Assembly: GCA_033065855.1 (NCBI GenBank)
Contig: JAVXUO010000799.1
Coordinates: 186,001 to 250,000, forward strand
Source of the DNA: Escallonia rubra
Lineage: Eukaryota; Streptophyta; Magnoliopsida; Escalloniales; Escalloniaceae
Length of the DNA: 64,000 nucleotides
Direction of reading: 5' to 3'
Part shown: positions 1 through 9,943 of the stretch, in pieces
Numbering within the stretch: position 1 is the first letter of the stretch
Layout: the number at the start of each line of letters is the position of its first letter
The notes under the pieces: generated by a model
Told to the model about the DNA's origin: nothing
The model's database searches: none
Seen by the model: only the letters and a program-made list of their open reading frames with translations
Translations under genes and position numbers: made by a program

Positions 1-184
1 AAGAAAAAGTTCAGCGGCAGGTAGTTCGATCGATTGCAACAGTTGATCTCTCGATCTCATCTCTTAATGAAAGGAATAAAAGTCTCAATAATGAGAGAGA
101 TAGAGAGAGTATTTAAGGTACTGAAATTTATAAGTTGGGGGAATTCAGTTTTCCTTCTTGAACTGACAAAGTTACGATGAACAG
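1..184 (+). other. 3' end of intron 2 of glycosyltransferase copy A
   Basis: The stretch is homologous to positions about 14250-15004 inside intron 2 of copy B, sharing the run beginning GAAAAAGTTCAGCGGCAGG, but about 600 bp of the copy B intron is missing here. It ends in a usable AG acceptor at 183-184. Confidence 0.75.
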
Positions 185-685
185 GATACTGATGTACTTT
201 GGCTAAGGAATCCATTTCCCGTACTAAGCCAGGACGAAACCATGGACCTCCAAATCAGTACAGACATCTTCAATGGCAACCAGTCGTCTGAATCAAACCT
301 TATCAACACTGGCTTCTACACGATCAAGTCGAACGAGAAAAGCATCGAACTGTTTGATACTTGGTACGCAAGGAAAGATAGCTCCGGCGGATTAAAAGAA
401 CAAGATGTTCTGCTGAATATGATGCGCGAAGGTCTTTTCAAGAGGTTAGGGTTAAGGGTGAGGTTCTTGGACACCCTTTACTTCAGTGGATTCTGTCAAG
501 ACAGCAGAGATGTGAGAAATGTCTCAACTGTTCATGCCAATTGTTGCCGGAGTATTGGTGCCAAGGTGGCCGATTTGACTTCAGTAGTTCATGACTGGAA
601 GAGGTTCAAGAATTCTGGGGCCAATGAGACAGCGAAATTTGCATGGTCAAGACACACAGCATGCGAGGATTCATGGAAGCATTGA
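185..685 (+). CDS. GT77-like nucleotide-diphospho-sugar transferase, last exon (copy A, 5' part outside window)
   Basis: This is the last exon of a plant nucleotide-diphospho-sugar transferase of the DUF271 / At4g15970-At1g28695 type (GT77-like). Seen: a splice acceptor (ends ACAG) at 184, then an exon opening in frame with the DTD metal/nucleotide-sugar motif followed by VLWLRNPFP, 166 codons and a stop at 683-685. It aligns along its whole length with exon 3 of copy B (15005-15505) and copy C. Positions 1-184 match the end of intron 2 of copy B, so exons 1 and 2 should lie before the window. An ATG at 242 is internal and not a start. Family knowledge: type II Golgi proteins thought to transfer sugars in cell-wall glycan or glycoprotein synthesis; donor and acceptor are unknown for this clade. 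No lesion is visible in this exon, but whether the whole gene is intact cannot be judged. Confidence 0.85.
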   Translation, partial: DTDVLWLRNPFPVLSQDETMDLQISTDIFNGNQSSESNLINTGFYTIKSNEKSIELFDTWYARKDSSGGLKEQDVLLNMMREGLFKRLGLRVRFLDTLYFSGFCQDSRDVRNVSTVHANCCRSIGAKVADLTSVVHDWKRFKNSGANETAKFAWSRHTACEDSWKH

Positions 686-1146
686 TGAGAACTTTGGAGT
701 CTGGATATTGATAGATCTGTTTGATTTGTCCAAGAGACGATGAAAACTAGAGCGACGAAAAAGTATCACCTATAACACTTTTAATTCACAGGGAGCGGAT
801 GTATACGTCTTTTGTTGTTTGGTTGAGTCGGAAGGAGAGAGACGATGTCAATACTTTTTATGTCCCTCTGTCGGTGGAAAGAAGATGATAAATCCATCAC
901 GAAAAGTCATCCCGTCCCTCTTGAATTATCTCTCATTCCCTTCCCCAATATCAAAGGAATAACGATAGTTCTTCTACCCTACTCCGCTATTTCATTTACT
1001 CATTCCATCCTATCAACCGAGCTCTTTATCTAGTTGTTAAATGCCAAGACAATTTAATTTGATCTGCCGCCATTGTCTATATTGTTTACAAGTACATTTG
1101 ATAGGCTTTAGGATAATTAGGTTTTGGTAAACATTGAATTGCTCCA
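686..1146. other. 3' flank of copy A, shared with copy B
   Basis: No gene seen. The segment is homologous to 15506-16060 downstream of copy B, including the block around 1050 with AATTTGATCTGCCGCC. Short reading frames in it are not conserved between the two copies. Confidence 0.6.
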
Positions 1147-1155
1147 AATTAGTAG

Positions 1156-2643
1156 GGGTTAATTTTACGCTACACCCCATACTTAGGGGTCAGTTGCACC
1201 CAGCACCCGATAGTTTTAATTTTGGCACCCAGCACCAAAATGTTTAAAATCTTGGTTTCCAACACCAAATAACGGTCAAAATGGCCTTTGACAGTTACAT
1301 CCGTTAATTTTTTAGGGGCAAAATAGTCTCTTTGTCCTTTACAAATGACATGGTGTCCATGTCATTTCCACGTGATCAATTCTTCACTCAATTTATCCCA
1401 TTGGACCCACTTCATTACCCTCACCCCACCCACTCATTTATACCACCACCATTCCTGAGCACACTACCACCACCAACCTACAAAGCCATGTCGCCACAAC
1501 TTACCTGCAACCAAACCCCCCAGGGCCACCAACCTATGAATCCCCACCTCCATCACGACCTGAAAACCCGCCACCGCCAACCGCTGACCCTAGTAACCCA
1601 CAATCACACCTACCCACCATATCTGACCACCCCACCCATCCACCACCGAGCCCTTTCCAATTACTCCACCAACCAGCCACCGCCCTTCATCATTGTGGTG
1701 CCACCAGCAAGCCCCAGATCTGCATCCCAGATCCTAGCGTGATTCGGTCATTCGACTATATTTTGAACTAATGGTGTTCGGTCTTGGGTCATGGATCTGG
1801 GCGCTAGCAGTGAATGGGGTTGAGATTGACGGTGATTGGGGTGAACCCGTGGGTTGTGATTTGGTAGTGCTGATGGTTCGGTGGTTGTGGGTTAACAGTA
1901 ATGGTCCGAAATAGTACTGGTGGTTGCGGGACTGTCGGTGGGGCTAAGGAAGGGGCTATGGGAGGGACGGGGCTGTAGGAGGGACGGGGCTGTAGGAGGG
2001 ACTGAGGAAGGGGTTGTGGACGAGGCAGAGGTGGTAACATAGCAGGGAGTGGGGCTTAGTGTATGTTGGTAGTAGTGACAGAGGTTTGGCGTGGTGCGGG
2101 GTGCGTGGACCGAGAAAATGGCCGTACTCCGACGAACTCCCCAGAACGACAGAGAGGGGCGCCCGGTCTCCGGTCAGAAGGTCGGCTCCATCGCTGGTCC
2201 CGGCGAGGACAGTGACGGGTCAGCGGTGGAATGCGGGGCCGACTAATGGCTTCCGGCGGGATCCCAGCAAAAGATGAATCCATGTAACAGTACTGTGATC
2301 GGCTCCGTCGGCTCCATCTCCCTGCGAATCGCCGATCGATATGCCCCTAGAATAAACAGTTGGGAAATTTTGTAATTGGGGATTAATTGAGGGATATGTG
2401 GAAGGAGAGAGAGAATAAGGGCTGTTGGAAGGAAATGGCGTGGACAGCCAATTGGCCATGTGTCACTAACTGGGATGACATGTAAGCTTTAGGGGCAATA
2501 ATCCCATTTTACCCCTGAAAAACTAACAGTCGTCTAGTCAACAGGCAGTTTGACCGTCATTTGGTGTTGGGTGCCAATTTTAAAACCCTAGGGTGCTGGG
2601 TGCAACTGACCCCTAAGTACAGGGTGTTGGGTAAAATTAACCC
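1156..2643. mobile_element. Non-autonomous Mutator-like element with 9-bp TSD
   Basis: The 9-bp direct repeat AATTAGTAG occurs at 1147-1155 and 2644-2652. The DNA between begins GGGTTAATTTTAC and ends with its inverse. The terminal inverted repeats are long (about 200 bp, imperfect) and share blocks such as TACTTAGGGGTCAGTTGCAC. A 9-bp TSD with long terminal inverted repeats is diagnostic of Mutator-like elements. The interior (about 1380-2450) is unusually C- or G-rich with proline-rich open frames on both strands, but no transposase is recognisable. The same place downstream of copy B (near 16060) lacks the element. The interior could be captured host sequence (a Pack-MULE); that is inference. 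Confidence 0.85.
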
Positions 2644-2922
2644 AATTAGTAGTAATCACACATCAAAGACACTAACTTGCCTTTTGCATTTTTTGATGCA
2701 ATACAATTTCTCTAGGTAAATATGACACTTTTTTCCCATTGTAAATCGCTCAACAGAGGGTTGAAAAAAATGTCATTAAAGAAGAGTGTAGTGACCAAAG
2801 GCTGTGCATACACTACAAAAATGTGTAAATTTAGCCACGCCTGTACATATTCTGTCACCTTTCTAATGCATTCTCATTGCTAATAACATTCTCGTTGTAT
2901 GCGTTAGTTGTGAGATTTTGAG

Positions 2923-3154
2923 GGACACGGATCCTCTGCTGTAACCCGCAGGGGTGCTGTGTTAAGAGAGAGAGAGAGAGAGAGATAGATGGGGATTCCA
3001 GCTAGGAAGAAAGAGAGATAGGGATGTAACTCATGGGTTAAGATGCGGTAACGTGACGAAAGGTGGTGCGTTGGATTTGCGTTGGACGGCTAGGATTAGT
3101 CACAGCATCCCTGCTGTAACCATGGGTCATGGTTACAGTAGGGGATCCGTGTTC
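2923..3154. mobile_element. 232-bp Mutator-type MITE
   Basis: It is flanked by the 9-bp direct repeat GATTTTGAG at 2914-2922 and 3155-3163. The termini are inverted repeats, left GGACACGGATCCTCTGCTG and right complement GAACACGGATCCCCTACTG. The homologous segments upstream of P2 (about 16310-16330) and P3 (about 25875-25895) read straight through as the empty site. It contains an (AG)n microsatellite near 2966-2984 and no coding capacity. Confidence 0.88.
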
Positions 3155-3202
3155 GATTTTGAGACCAGTTTATTCATGATCTTGTATCCCTATTCCATGT
3201 AT

Positions 3203-3459
3203 AATGCATGTTCCCATTTCAGAAAGAAGAAAAAAAAACATGATTTATACCGTTAAACGTACAATGGCTTAGATGTCTGGGCATCTTTTCAATTTCACAC
3301 AACTGTCTATGACCACAAACTCCATGACCAAAGGTTACCGAGAGCCTCCCTAATTCAGAGATTAATCCTTTCTCTGTTACCCTATGTTGTGCGCTTGTGT
3401 GTGTACGTAGATATGCACCATACAACTTAGGGAAGCACACCATTCAGAAGAAAAAAGAA
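3203..3459 (+). promoter_or_regulatory. Conserved PME upstream region (P1 copy, decayed TATA)
   Basis: This block matches the proximal upstream regions of P2 (21286-21572) and P3 (25940-26219), including a run around TCTGGGCATCTT and the segment GTGTACGTA before the TATA position. In P2 and P3 that position reads GTATATAT or GTATAAAT; here it is GTAGATAT, so the TATA box is damaged, as expected for a dead gene. Confidence 0.6.
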
Positions 3460-3710
3460 AAACATACATTGTTATTGAGGCAGTTATCTTGCCCATTATT
3501 CTCTTCATCCCCGTTGTCGTCACAATGCATAGATTTTGCCCCAAGCGTTACAAGTAGACAACTGGTTCCGAACCAACATCAAGGCCTAGACAGCCCGAAA
3601 GGGCATTTTGGACCCTACCCTAGTGGTGGCCGAGTTCGGTACCAAGGTCATCAAGGTTAGGGCTGATGGAACGGGCCATTTCAAGACGGTAACAGATGCG
3701 ATCAATATAG

Positions 3711-5448
3711 TGTTCCCAACCTATTCTGGTCGCACCCCAGGGCCCACCAGGGAACCCGTTTTGAGCAACACGTCACATATTCAACGGTCAATTTTTCAAC
3801 GCTATCAATTGGTCAAAATGCATCTTTCATTGAATTTTCGCGGCAATTCATGACAACATATTTTTTGTCGCCAACGTAGCGACGTCGGCGACACCAACAC
3901 TTAGGAAAAATATGCAAGTGAGCGCGACTCCCACCTTAAGGTGTCGGCCACCTCCCTTTAAAGAGGGGGTCGGCCACTCCCTTTAAAGGGGGGTCGTCCA
4001 CCCTCTTTAAGGGGGGGGGGGGGGGCCCCCTTGTCACAGGGGGCTGCTGACACCTTCTTTTGCATCTCATTTAAATGAACTATCTCTGCAATACTCACCC
4101 ATCACCCGCGGCCACACGACGCCCGTTGTCGCCCACGCACCGTCGCCGTTGCAACCGTCGCTCGCGGCCGCGCACTATCGCTCGGGCGTTGTCTCTGCGA
4201 CGCCCGTCGCCCGCGCACTGTCTCCAACACTCTGTCGCTCCCATGCACCGCGCCGCTGATACAACCATGCCCCGTGGCTCTCTGTGACACTACAGTGCCC
4301 CCGACACCATAACTGCGCCCGTGCACCACTTCCATGTGCCCCTGGCACCAGGTATGGTCTCGCCACGGTCGTCGCCGCGCCCATGTGCCACTTTCATGAT
4401 ACGTGCCCCCGGCACCAGATATTGTTTCGCGACGGTTGTCGCCGCGCCCATGCGCCACAATCATGTTACAGGCCTCCGGGCACCACACTCATTCACCACA
4501 CCATGTGCCCACGCCATGGACGTGGAACATGCTTCGACCCACTCTCCGGAGTGTGGAACATTATGAGGGGCTCCGCTCGTAGTGCTCAGGCACGAGGACC
4601 CTTCGCAGCGGGATAGGCTCGTTACCACAAAGCTATCACCGCCTGGGGTGACTTGCATGACATTAGGCACTGAGCTGCGACCATGTCCACTCACGTTACC
4701 GGTGATCATCGGCGCCCCCAGGACGAAGACCCCCGGGTCACTCCGGGACATGAGCAGGTCTTTGGAGGGCATCGCACCTAGTCCGCCTGGCAGTTGGCTA
4801 CATGGGCAACCCTTACCGCTGTCAGGTTCTCTACGGGTCTCTCGACGCACCTTGTGGGATTCAGTAAGGGCTTGGACCGGTGGCTGGGGCAACGAGCTTA
4901 CTCTGATCATGCCGTCGTGTGTGGTCAGTCTTCTCAGCAGGTAGAGCGATGCTGTGTGGGGCAAGGCAATGCGAATTTGGGAACCGACAGTCCGACGGAG
5001 AACCGATATTTGTGGACCCCTGGTGACGTGTCACTCACAGGGGATGACACGTGTCAGCTGATGACACATGCACACTTTTCCCTATAAATAGGGGACCTTG
5101 GATTTCATTTTCAGGAAGATTCTCTCATTTGACATTTTCACTTTCTCTCTCTAAAAAAACACATTTTCTCTGGAATTCTAGAGAGAGAGAAACACATTTG
5201 GACCCCTGATGTCGGACCCCTGATGCTGTACCCCTGACTCGGACCTTAGCTTGGATTGTCGACTGCCAGCCCTATTCGTCTCCGTCTTGTCTGCGCAGCA
5301 CTGCCAGCCCTCACGGCCTATCTGGGGAGCCTTGCTTTCTGCCCTTATTCCGCCTTACTGTCTCTCACTTTGCATACTTGGAAGCTGACTCGGACTGCAG
5401 CTTTTGTGGCACCTCCATGTAGATACGAACCCACTTTCCTTGTCATCA
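3711..5448 (+). mobile_element. Solo LTR (1738 bp) with TSD TATAG
   Basis: The 5-bp repeat TATAG at 3706-3710 and 5449-5453 flanks a segment that begins TGTTCCC and ends GTCATCA (TG...CA), placed exactly where exon 1 of P2 is continuous. Inside are a TATA box (TATAAATA at 5083-5090) followed by a C/T-rich leader, a 15-G run near 4012-4026, and GC-rich imperfect tandem repeats of about 67 bp around 4321-4500. No internal domain or second LTR is present, so it is a solo LTR, probably of a gypsy-type element; plus orientation is inferred from the TATA box. Long open frames at 4075-4964 are by-products of its GC-rich repeats. Confidence 0.85.
4321..4510. repeat. GC-rich tandem repeat inside the solo LTR
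   Basis: About three imperfect units of roughly 67 bp are visible, each containing CCATGTGCC, a GGCACCA block and, in two, GTCGCCGCGCC. They belong to the LTR. Confidence 0.6.
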
Positions 5449-7221
5449 TATAGTATACCAACCAAGAACAAAAAACGAGTTAGTGTGTCCATTGGAGGTG
5501 GAAACTACAGGGAGAAAATCAGGGTTATTCAAAACAAGCCGTTTGTTACATTCTACGGAGTGCCTAATGATATGCCAACGTTGGTTTATGTCAGTACGGC
5601 CGCGCCTAATGATATGCCAACGTTGGACAGCGCCACCTTGATTGTTGAATCTGATTACTGCAATGCTGTTAATGTTATCATTGCGGTGCGTAACCCATAA
5701 ATTTTCTTTGTTCTTGTGCTATTTATACATCCATCTGTTTCTTGAAATAAGACATTCTTGTTATCAAATTTTCTTTTAGGGGTACAACAAACCTTACTTC
5801 TAAGTTGATGGAATCCCATTTTTCATTAGGTTTACGAGGAAATAATGCATCACCATGTTAGGTTTTAACTTTTCATACAAATATCATGCATATACTTATG
5901 GATAGATCTTGCTTATATCCGAATTCGGCACCGAGGCCGGACGGAAGAAAGCAGGGAGCGCAGGCGGTTGCGTTACGGGTGGCTGGCGATAAGGCCGCGC
6001 TTTACAACTGTAAAGTGACTGGGTTTCCGGACACGGTATGTGACGACAAGGGCAGACATTTTTACAAGAACTGCTACATTGAAGGCACTGTTGATTTCAT
6101 TTTTGGAAACGCCAATTCCATCTTCGTGGTATGCTTCACTTATTTAAGCTTTTACTCATTCTTGCAAGCACAAACTCCAACACACATGCATGATTGACGG
6201 ATCAATCTCTTGTTTCGAGGTGGTGTTTCATTGGCCTGAGATCAGTGGACACGTCTCAATAAGTTAAGGACGAGACATAACTTCGATTGAGAAGCCCCAT
6301 TCCAGATTCGGTTACCTCATTTTCATGTAGACTGAATTACACTGGATTTAATTCCAGAATGGGGTTCGAGTCTTGGGAAGCTTCAAAGATTCCATGAAAA
6401 ATCAAAGCAGACTCATACATAATGCAATTAATCTAGGTGAGGGAGGATCTTATCATTGACAAATTCATCATAGGGAGGACTAAAAAGAGCAACGTGTCTT
6501 TAGCCTGAACCAGCGAATCCTTAGATATGATCTTAAATAGATCTTGTTCTATCCTTCATCAGAGATTTTTCTATGAAAAAATACAAATCGGAGTTTGAAG
6601 AAAGGGAGAGAGGAGGAGCCCTCGACCCGCAACAGATACGAGGGGTTTTTTCAATCTTTTTTCAGTGATATTTTTAATAGCGACATCGTGCTATCAATAG
6701 TTTTGACTTGATATTTTTAATAACGACATCGTGCTATCACCAGTTTTGACTTTTTCTCAATAGTTTTAATTTACTTTTAAATTTTTCCGTCATTTCAAAA
6801 AAGGAAAAGTTTTGACTTTTTTTAACAGTATTGCATTGAGAATCATAGCCGATACAATCGCTGACAACAAAATAGTGATGGATATTTGAATGCAGAATGT
6901 CGAAACCCATGTTTTACTGGGTGACGGGATGTCCATGATCATCACGGCACAAGCAAGGGAAAGTGGTTCATTCGATAGCGGTTTCTCGTTTGTTCATTGC
7001 AACGGACGGGTATCAGCGGTAACGCTTACTTGGGCAGGGCTTGGAAGCCTTTTTTGCAAAGGTGGTTTATGCCTACACTGCAATGAGCGGCGTCTTCCAA
7101 CCTGAAGGGTGGTCAGATAATTTTCACCCTGACGATGACAAGTGAGCCGCAATTTCTTACTCATTTGTTCTTTCTTTTTCTACTACTTTCTTATTTTACT
7201 TTTTCTTCCTTATTCACTAAA

Positions 7222-7464
7222 GGAAAAAATTTACCTGCTACACAGGTTGGAGAAATCTTCCTCTTCTTCCATATATAGCTGCAATTAATCGTTTTTAAAT
7301 ATTTTTAGTGACTTTTATTTAGTGAAACTAAAAAAATACTGACAATAATTGTCACTGAAAGTGTTAGAAGAAAAGCTACTAGAAACATTTAGCGACTATT
7401 AATTGTCATTATACACGTGGTTGGAGGAATATTTTTACAATCCGGGTATGAGCCAAAATTGTTC
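7222..7464. mobile_element. MITE family 1, copy a (in intron 3 of P1)
   Basis: A perfect 9-bp TSD TTCACTAAA lies at 7213-7221 and 7465-7473. The ends are inverted repeats (left GGAAAAAATTTACCTGCTAC; right complement GAACAATTTTGGCTCATAC). The long inverted repeats continue inward (TAATCG...AAATATTTTTAGTGAC on one side and its inverse on the other), giving a foldback structure. P2 has the uninterrupted site near 23620. Copies b (11527) and c (39259) share termini and interior. The 9-bp TSD suggests Mutator mobilisation. Confidence 0.85.
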
Positions 7465-8035
7465 TTCACTAAATATAGCCAGTTGATTGTTTTTGACAAC
7501 ACTTAGATAGCAGTCCTATGGTGACCTTAATCATACCAAGGAAGGACTACCTTGCCAAGTTCAATAATTGGAAAAGGACTGTTTTGACCATCGTATGTAT
7601 GCATTGAATGGGCAAGTTTTTTGTTGCAACTTGCGGTTGTTGATCAACTGTAGCTACATATTATAAGTGACACTTCTGATAACACCTGATATAATTTAGC
7701 ACAGTAAAAAAGTATTACCAGAATCTTTACAAATTTCTCTGTTTGTTTTTTTCCACCATCGATGCAGTTGAACTAGTTAAATGCTCGTCTTCAAATTTGT
7801 TAAATGCACTCTTTCTATGTTTGTTTCATCATGTTGCATACCTTGACAAATTATTTGATCTTGTCAACTTCACAGGACCGTGTTCTATGGGGAATACGAT
7901 TGCACTCGACCAGGATCGGACTTGTCTCATAGGGTGGGATTTGCTAAGAAACTAGTGATGGAGATGTCAAACCCTTCCTCAGCCTCTCCTTTTGTGGAAG
8001 GTTCCAAGTGGTTGCTTCCTCCCGCTAGTCTTTAA

Positions 8036-9102
8036 CATCCATCAGTTGACAGTTTTGGTTAACTAGCATCCACAAGGCTGGCTCGAAACTCCGCCTCTTT
8101 CAGTTATTTTGTTCTTTCCCGAGTTACCATTTGTGCCTTTCATTCTATGGCCTTGGTACAGATGTGTACATTTAGCTTAGCTGCTTAATCAGGAGACCAA
8201 ATTGGTGAAATAGATCTAAGGTTGCAAAGATTGAGGCTACATAGCTGATGCTATTTAGGAGGGAGGCTACAATCTCGTAGATATATTTCTTTTGTGGCAA
8301 ACAAATTTGCCGTTTGGGCTAAATTGTTAATGTTAATTTTGTGATGTGTTTGACTGTTTGAGCCTCTGTGCAAGATATCGTTTATATCGGTGCTCTCTTC
8401 GAAACGAAAAACAATCTATTGCAAGTGGCAAGTGCGATCTGTCAAGTCCCATATCAACTATATATGGGGTGTGAGATCGGTCCTTATACCCGATGAGCTT
8501 TTTCTTCTTCTATCTAGCATGTTTTCGGGTTGGACGTTAGCTTTTGACATGGTATCAGAGCTAGGCCCATGTGTAACCCCTGCCAAATGCCACATGCCCC
8601 ATGGTATTCCAGCAGCTTTCTACACGCTACGCTTCTTTCAGATTTACAATTTGTTTCACTCGGCTCGGCCCTTGTAATCACCACACACACCGAGCTTTTA
8701 CACTTTTCAAGGAAATGAGGATATTCGATCACTGCATTTGCTAACAAATTAGTTGTAGGAGAACTGATTACAGCCGTTCATGCCTTGGCACAACAGTCAA
8801 GAAGACATGGGACCATGTTCCTCTTCCTGGTGATTGATCCTCTTTGGAGGGATATGCTTCTGCTAAATCTGCTTGGTTGAGCTTTCATTATAAAGTTTGG
8901 TATAAAGAAATCTGTGAGTGATGATAAGCATTCACAAACATCGCTGCGCCTCTAGGTTAACAAGCTTTGGTCACAAAATCTGCCAATGCTTATACGTGGA
9001 ATCATTTCCTAATAATAAGTTTATTTACTATTCGTTTCAATTTTTTTTTCTATTCAGAAGAAAGTAAAAACTAGCTACGACAATAGAGAGTCCCAACAGT
9101 GT
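8036..9102. other. P1 downstream flank
   Basis: Apart from the TRIM-like remnant, no gene is seen. The segment aligns with the downstream flanks of P2 (24240-25400) and P3 (34577-35500). Confidence 0.6.
8440..8561 (+). mobile_element. Short LTR plus initiator-Met primer-binding site, TRIM-like remnant (copy 1)
   Basis: A segment of about 110 bp starts TGTCAAGTCCC and ends TTGACA, followed directly by TGGTATCAGAGC, the standard plant retrotransposon primer site for initiator tRNA-Met. Only a short interior follows and no coding domain. Homologues lie at the same place downstream of P2 (24633-24751) and, decayed, P3 (34856-34975), so the insertion predates duplication of the PME block. Confidence 0.65.
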
Positions 9103-9124
9103 CTGGCTCAAGGAGCGCTAGTAA

Positions 9125-9350
9125 CTCAGCGTGGGATTGATCGAGATAAACAAAATCCCCTTTTCGATTGCACCCATGGTGACGAGGAGGTCTGCACATT
9201 TGTTGCCCTCACGTAAAATGTACGAGACGTTGGAAACTGTTGCTATGAGCAAAAAGCAACAGTGCATGATCATGTTGCTCAAAGGGTGGAAAGATTGTCA
9301 TTGGGTGGAGACTGGAGAGATTGTTGCTGCAACTCTTCTTTTCATTTGAC
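9125..9350 (-). pseudogene. LINE RNase H C-terminus remnant (copy 1)
   Basis: Read on the minus strand this gives a sequence of the type ILREGNKCADLL-V-MGA followed by a stop. The H-x-LREGN-x-x-AD block is the end of the RNase H domain of plant non-LTR retrotransposons. Only this tail is recognisable. The same remnant is at 25421-25627 and 35538-35720 in the other two PME flanks. Confidence 0.65.
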
Positions 9351-9732
9351 GAGAACAATATTGTTATTCCCCTAGCTAGCGTGTTTTTTATATTGTACCA
9401 AAAGAAAGGGGTGCGGAAAATTGTTTTCTTTGAGAAACTTTTGAGGGAACGAGTATCGCCCATATTTGTAGAAGGTAATGAACTGCCTCCTTTAGGTTGA
9501 GTGAGCATGACGCTGATGGTTACAAGGACAAAGCATGACGTATAATAAGGTGTTTTGTAACGATTATATCTCTCGTTATATCCGCGAAGCTTATTGATCA
9601 TACCATCGAATCTCCTAAATTACTAAATTTATTTATTGTCAGAAAATGATACATGTATGTACAAATGTGGGTTCAAACATTTCTATGTATGCCAAAGCTA
9701 CGAGCATACGTGGTATATGTACAAATTTTACT

Positions 9733-9943
9733 GTGTTCTCTGGTTGGCTCCTGGAACACACATGGACAAGAATATCTTTGAAGAAGCAGGAAAGTTTGAT
9801 CAATCCCGTTTCGAGTCCAAAGCATTCCTTCCATATATATGCCTACATTCCTCTTGGAGCAGGACCAAGAGTTTGCCCCCGGTTCAGAATTTGCTCGGAT
9901 CGAAGTGCTGCTGATAATCCATCACTTTATAACGAGGTACTGA
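9733..9943 (+). pseudogene. Cytochrome P450 fragment with frameshifts
   Basis: Across three reading frames this gives the C-terminal core of a plant P450. It contains a THMDKNIFEEAGKFDQSRFE segment (PERF-type region), then IPLGAGPRVCP, then GSEFARIEVL, then a stop at 9941-9943. The GxGPRxCPGxEFAR signature is the heme-binding Cys region and most resembles the CYP85 clan (CYP716-like). At least two frameshifts separate the parts and no other P450 exon is seen, so this is a dead exon. It is absent from the P2 and P3 flanks. Confidence 0.75.

Larger units (their letters stand above)
3460..8035 (+). pseudogene. Pectinesterase pseudogene P1 (PPME1-like)
   Basis: Decayed copy of the four-exon pectin methylesterase genes P2 and P3. 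Homologous pieces are exon 1 at 3460-3710 and 5454-5685 (split by a solo LTR), exon 2 at 5922-6128, exon 3 at 6896-7141 and exon 4 at 7876-8035. Lesions seen by comparison with P2: the start codon is changed (AAC in place of ATG near 3461), bases are deleted after the signal-peptide region, the segment matching GCCTAC reads GCCTAG (a stop), the exon 2 acceptor AG is CG at 5920-5921, exon 3 carries several indels that shift frame, and exon 4 has lost one base. Catalytic-region remnants QAVALR, VDFIFG and CYIEGT are still readable. A MITE (7222-7464) sits in intron 3. It cannot encode an active esterase. Confidence 0.92.

Noticed and set aside
1332-1742. 136-codon proline/histidine-rich open frame
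   Set aside because: It lies inside the Mutator-like element in C-rich DNA, has no recognisable domain and its composition explains the lack of stops.
2810-2822. CACTACAAAAATG resembling a CACTA start
   Set aside because: The surrounding block is shared, with small differences, by the other PME upstream regions and shows no insertion boundary.
4075-4964. Several overlapping long open frames on both strands
   Set aside because: All lie in the GC-rich tandem-repeat part of a solo LTR; frames on both strands are expected from composition and repeats.
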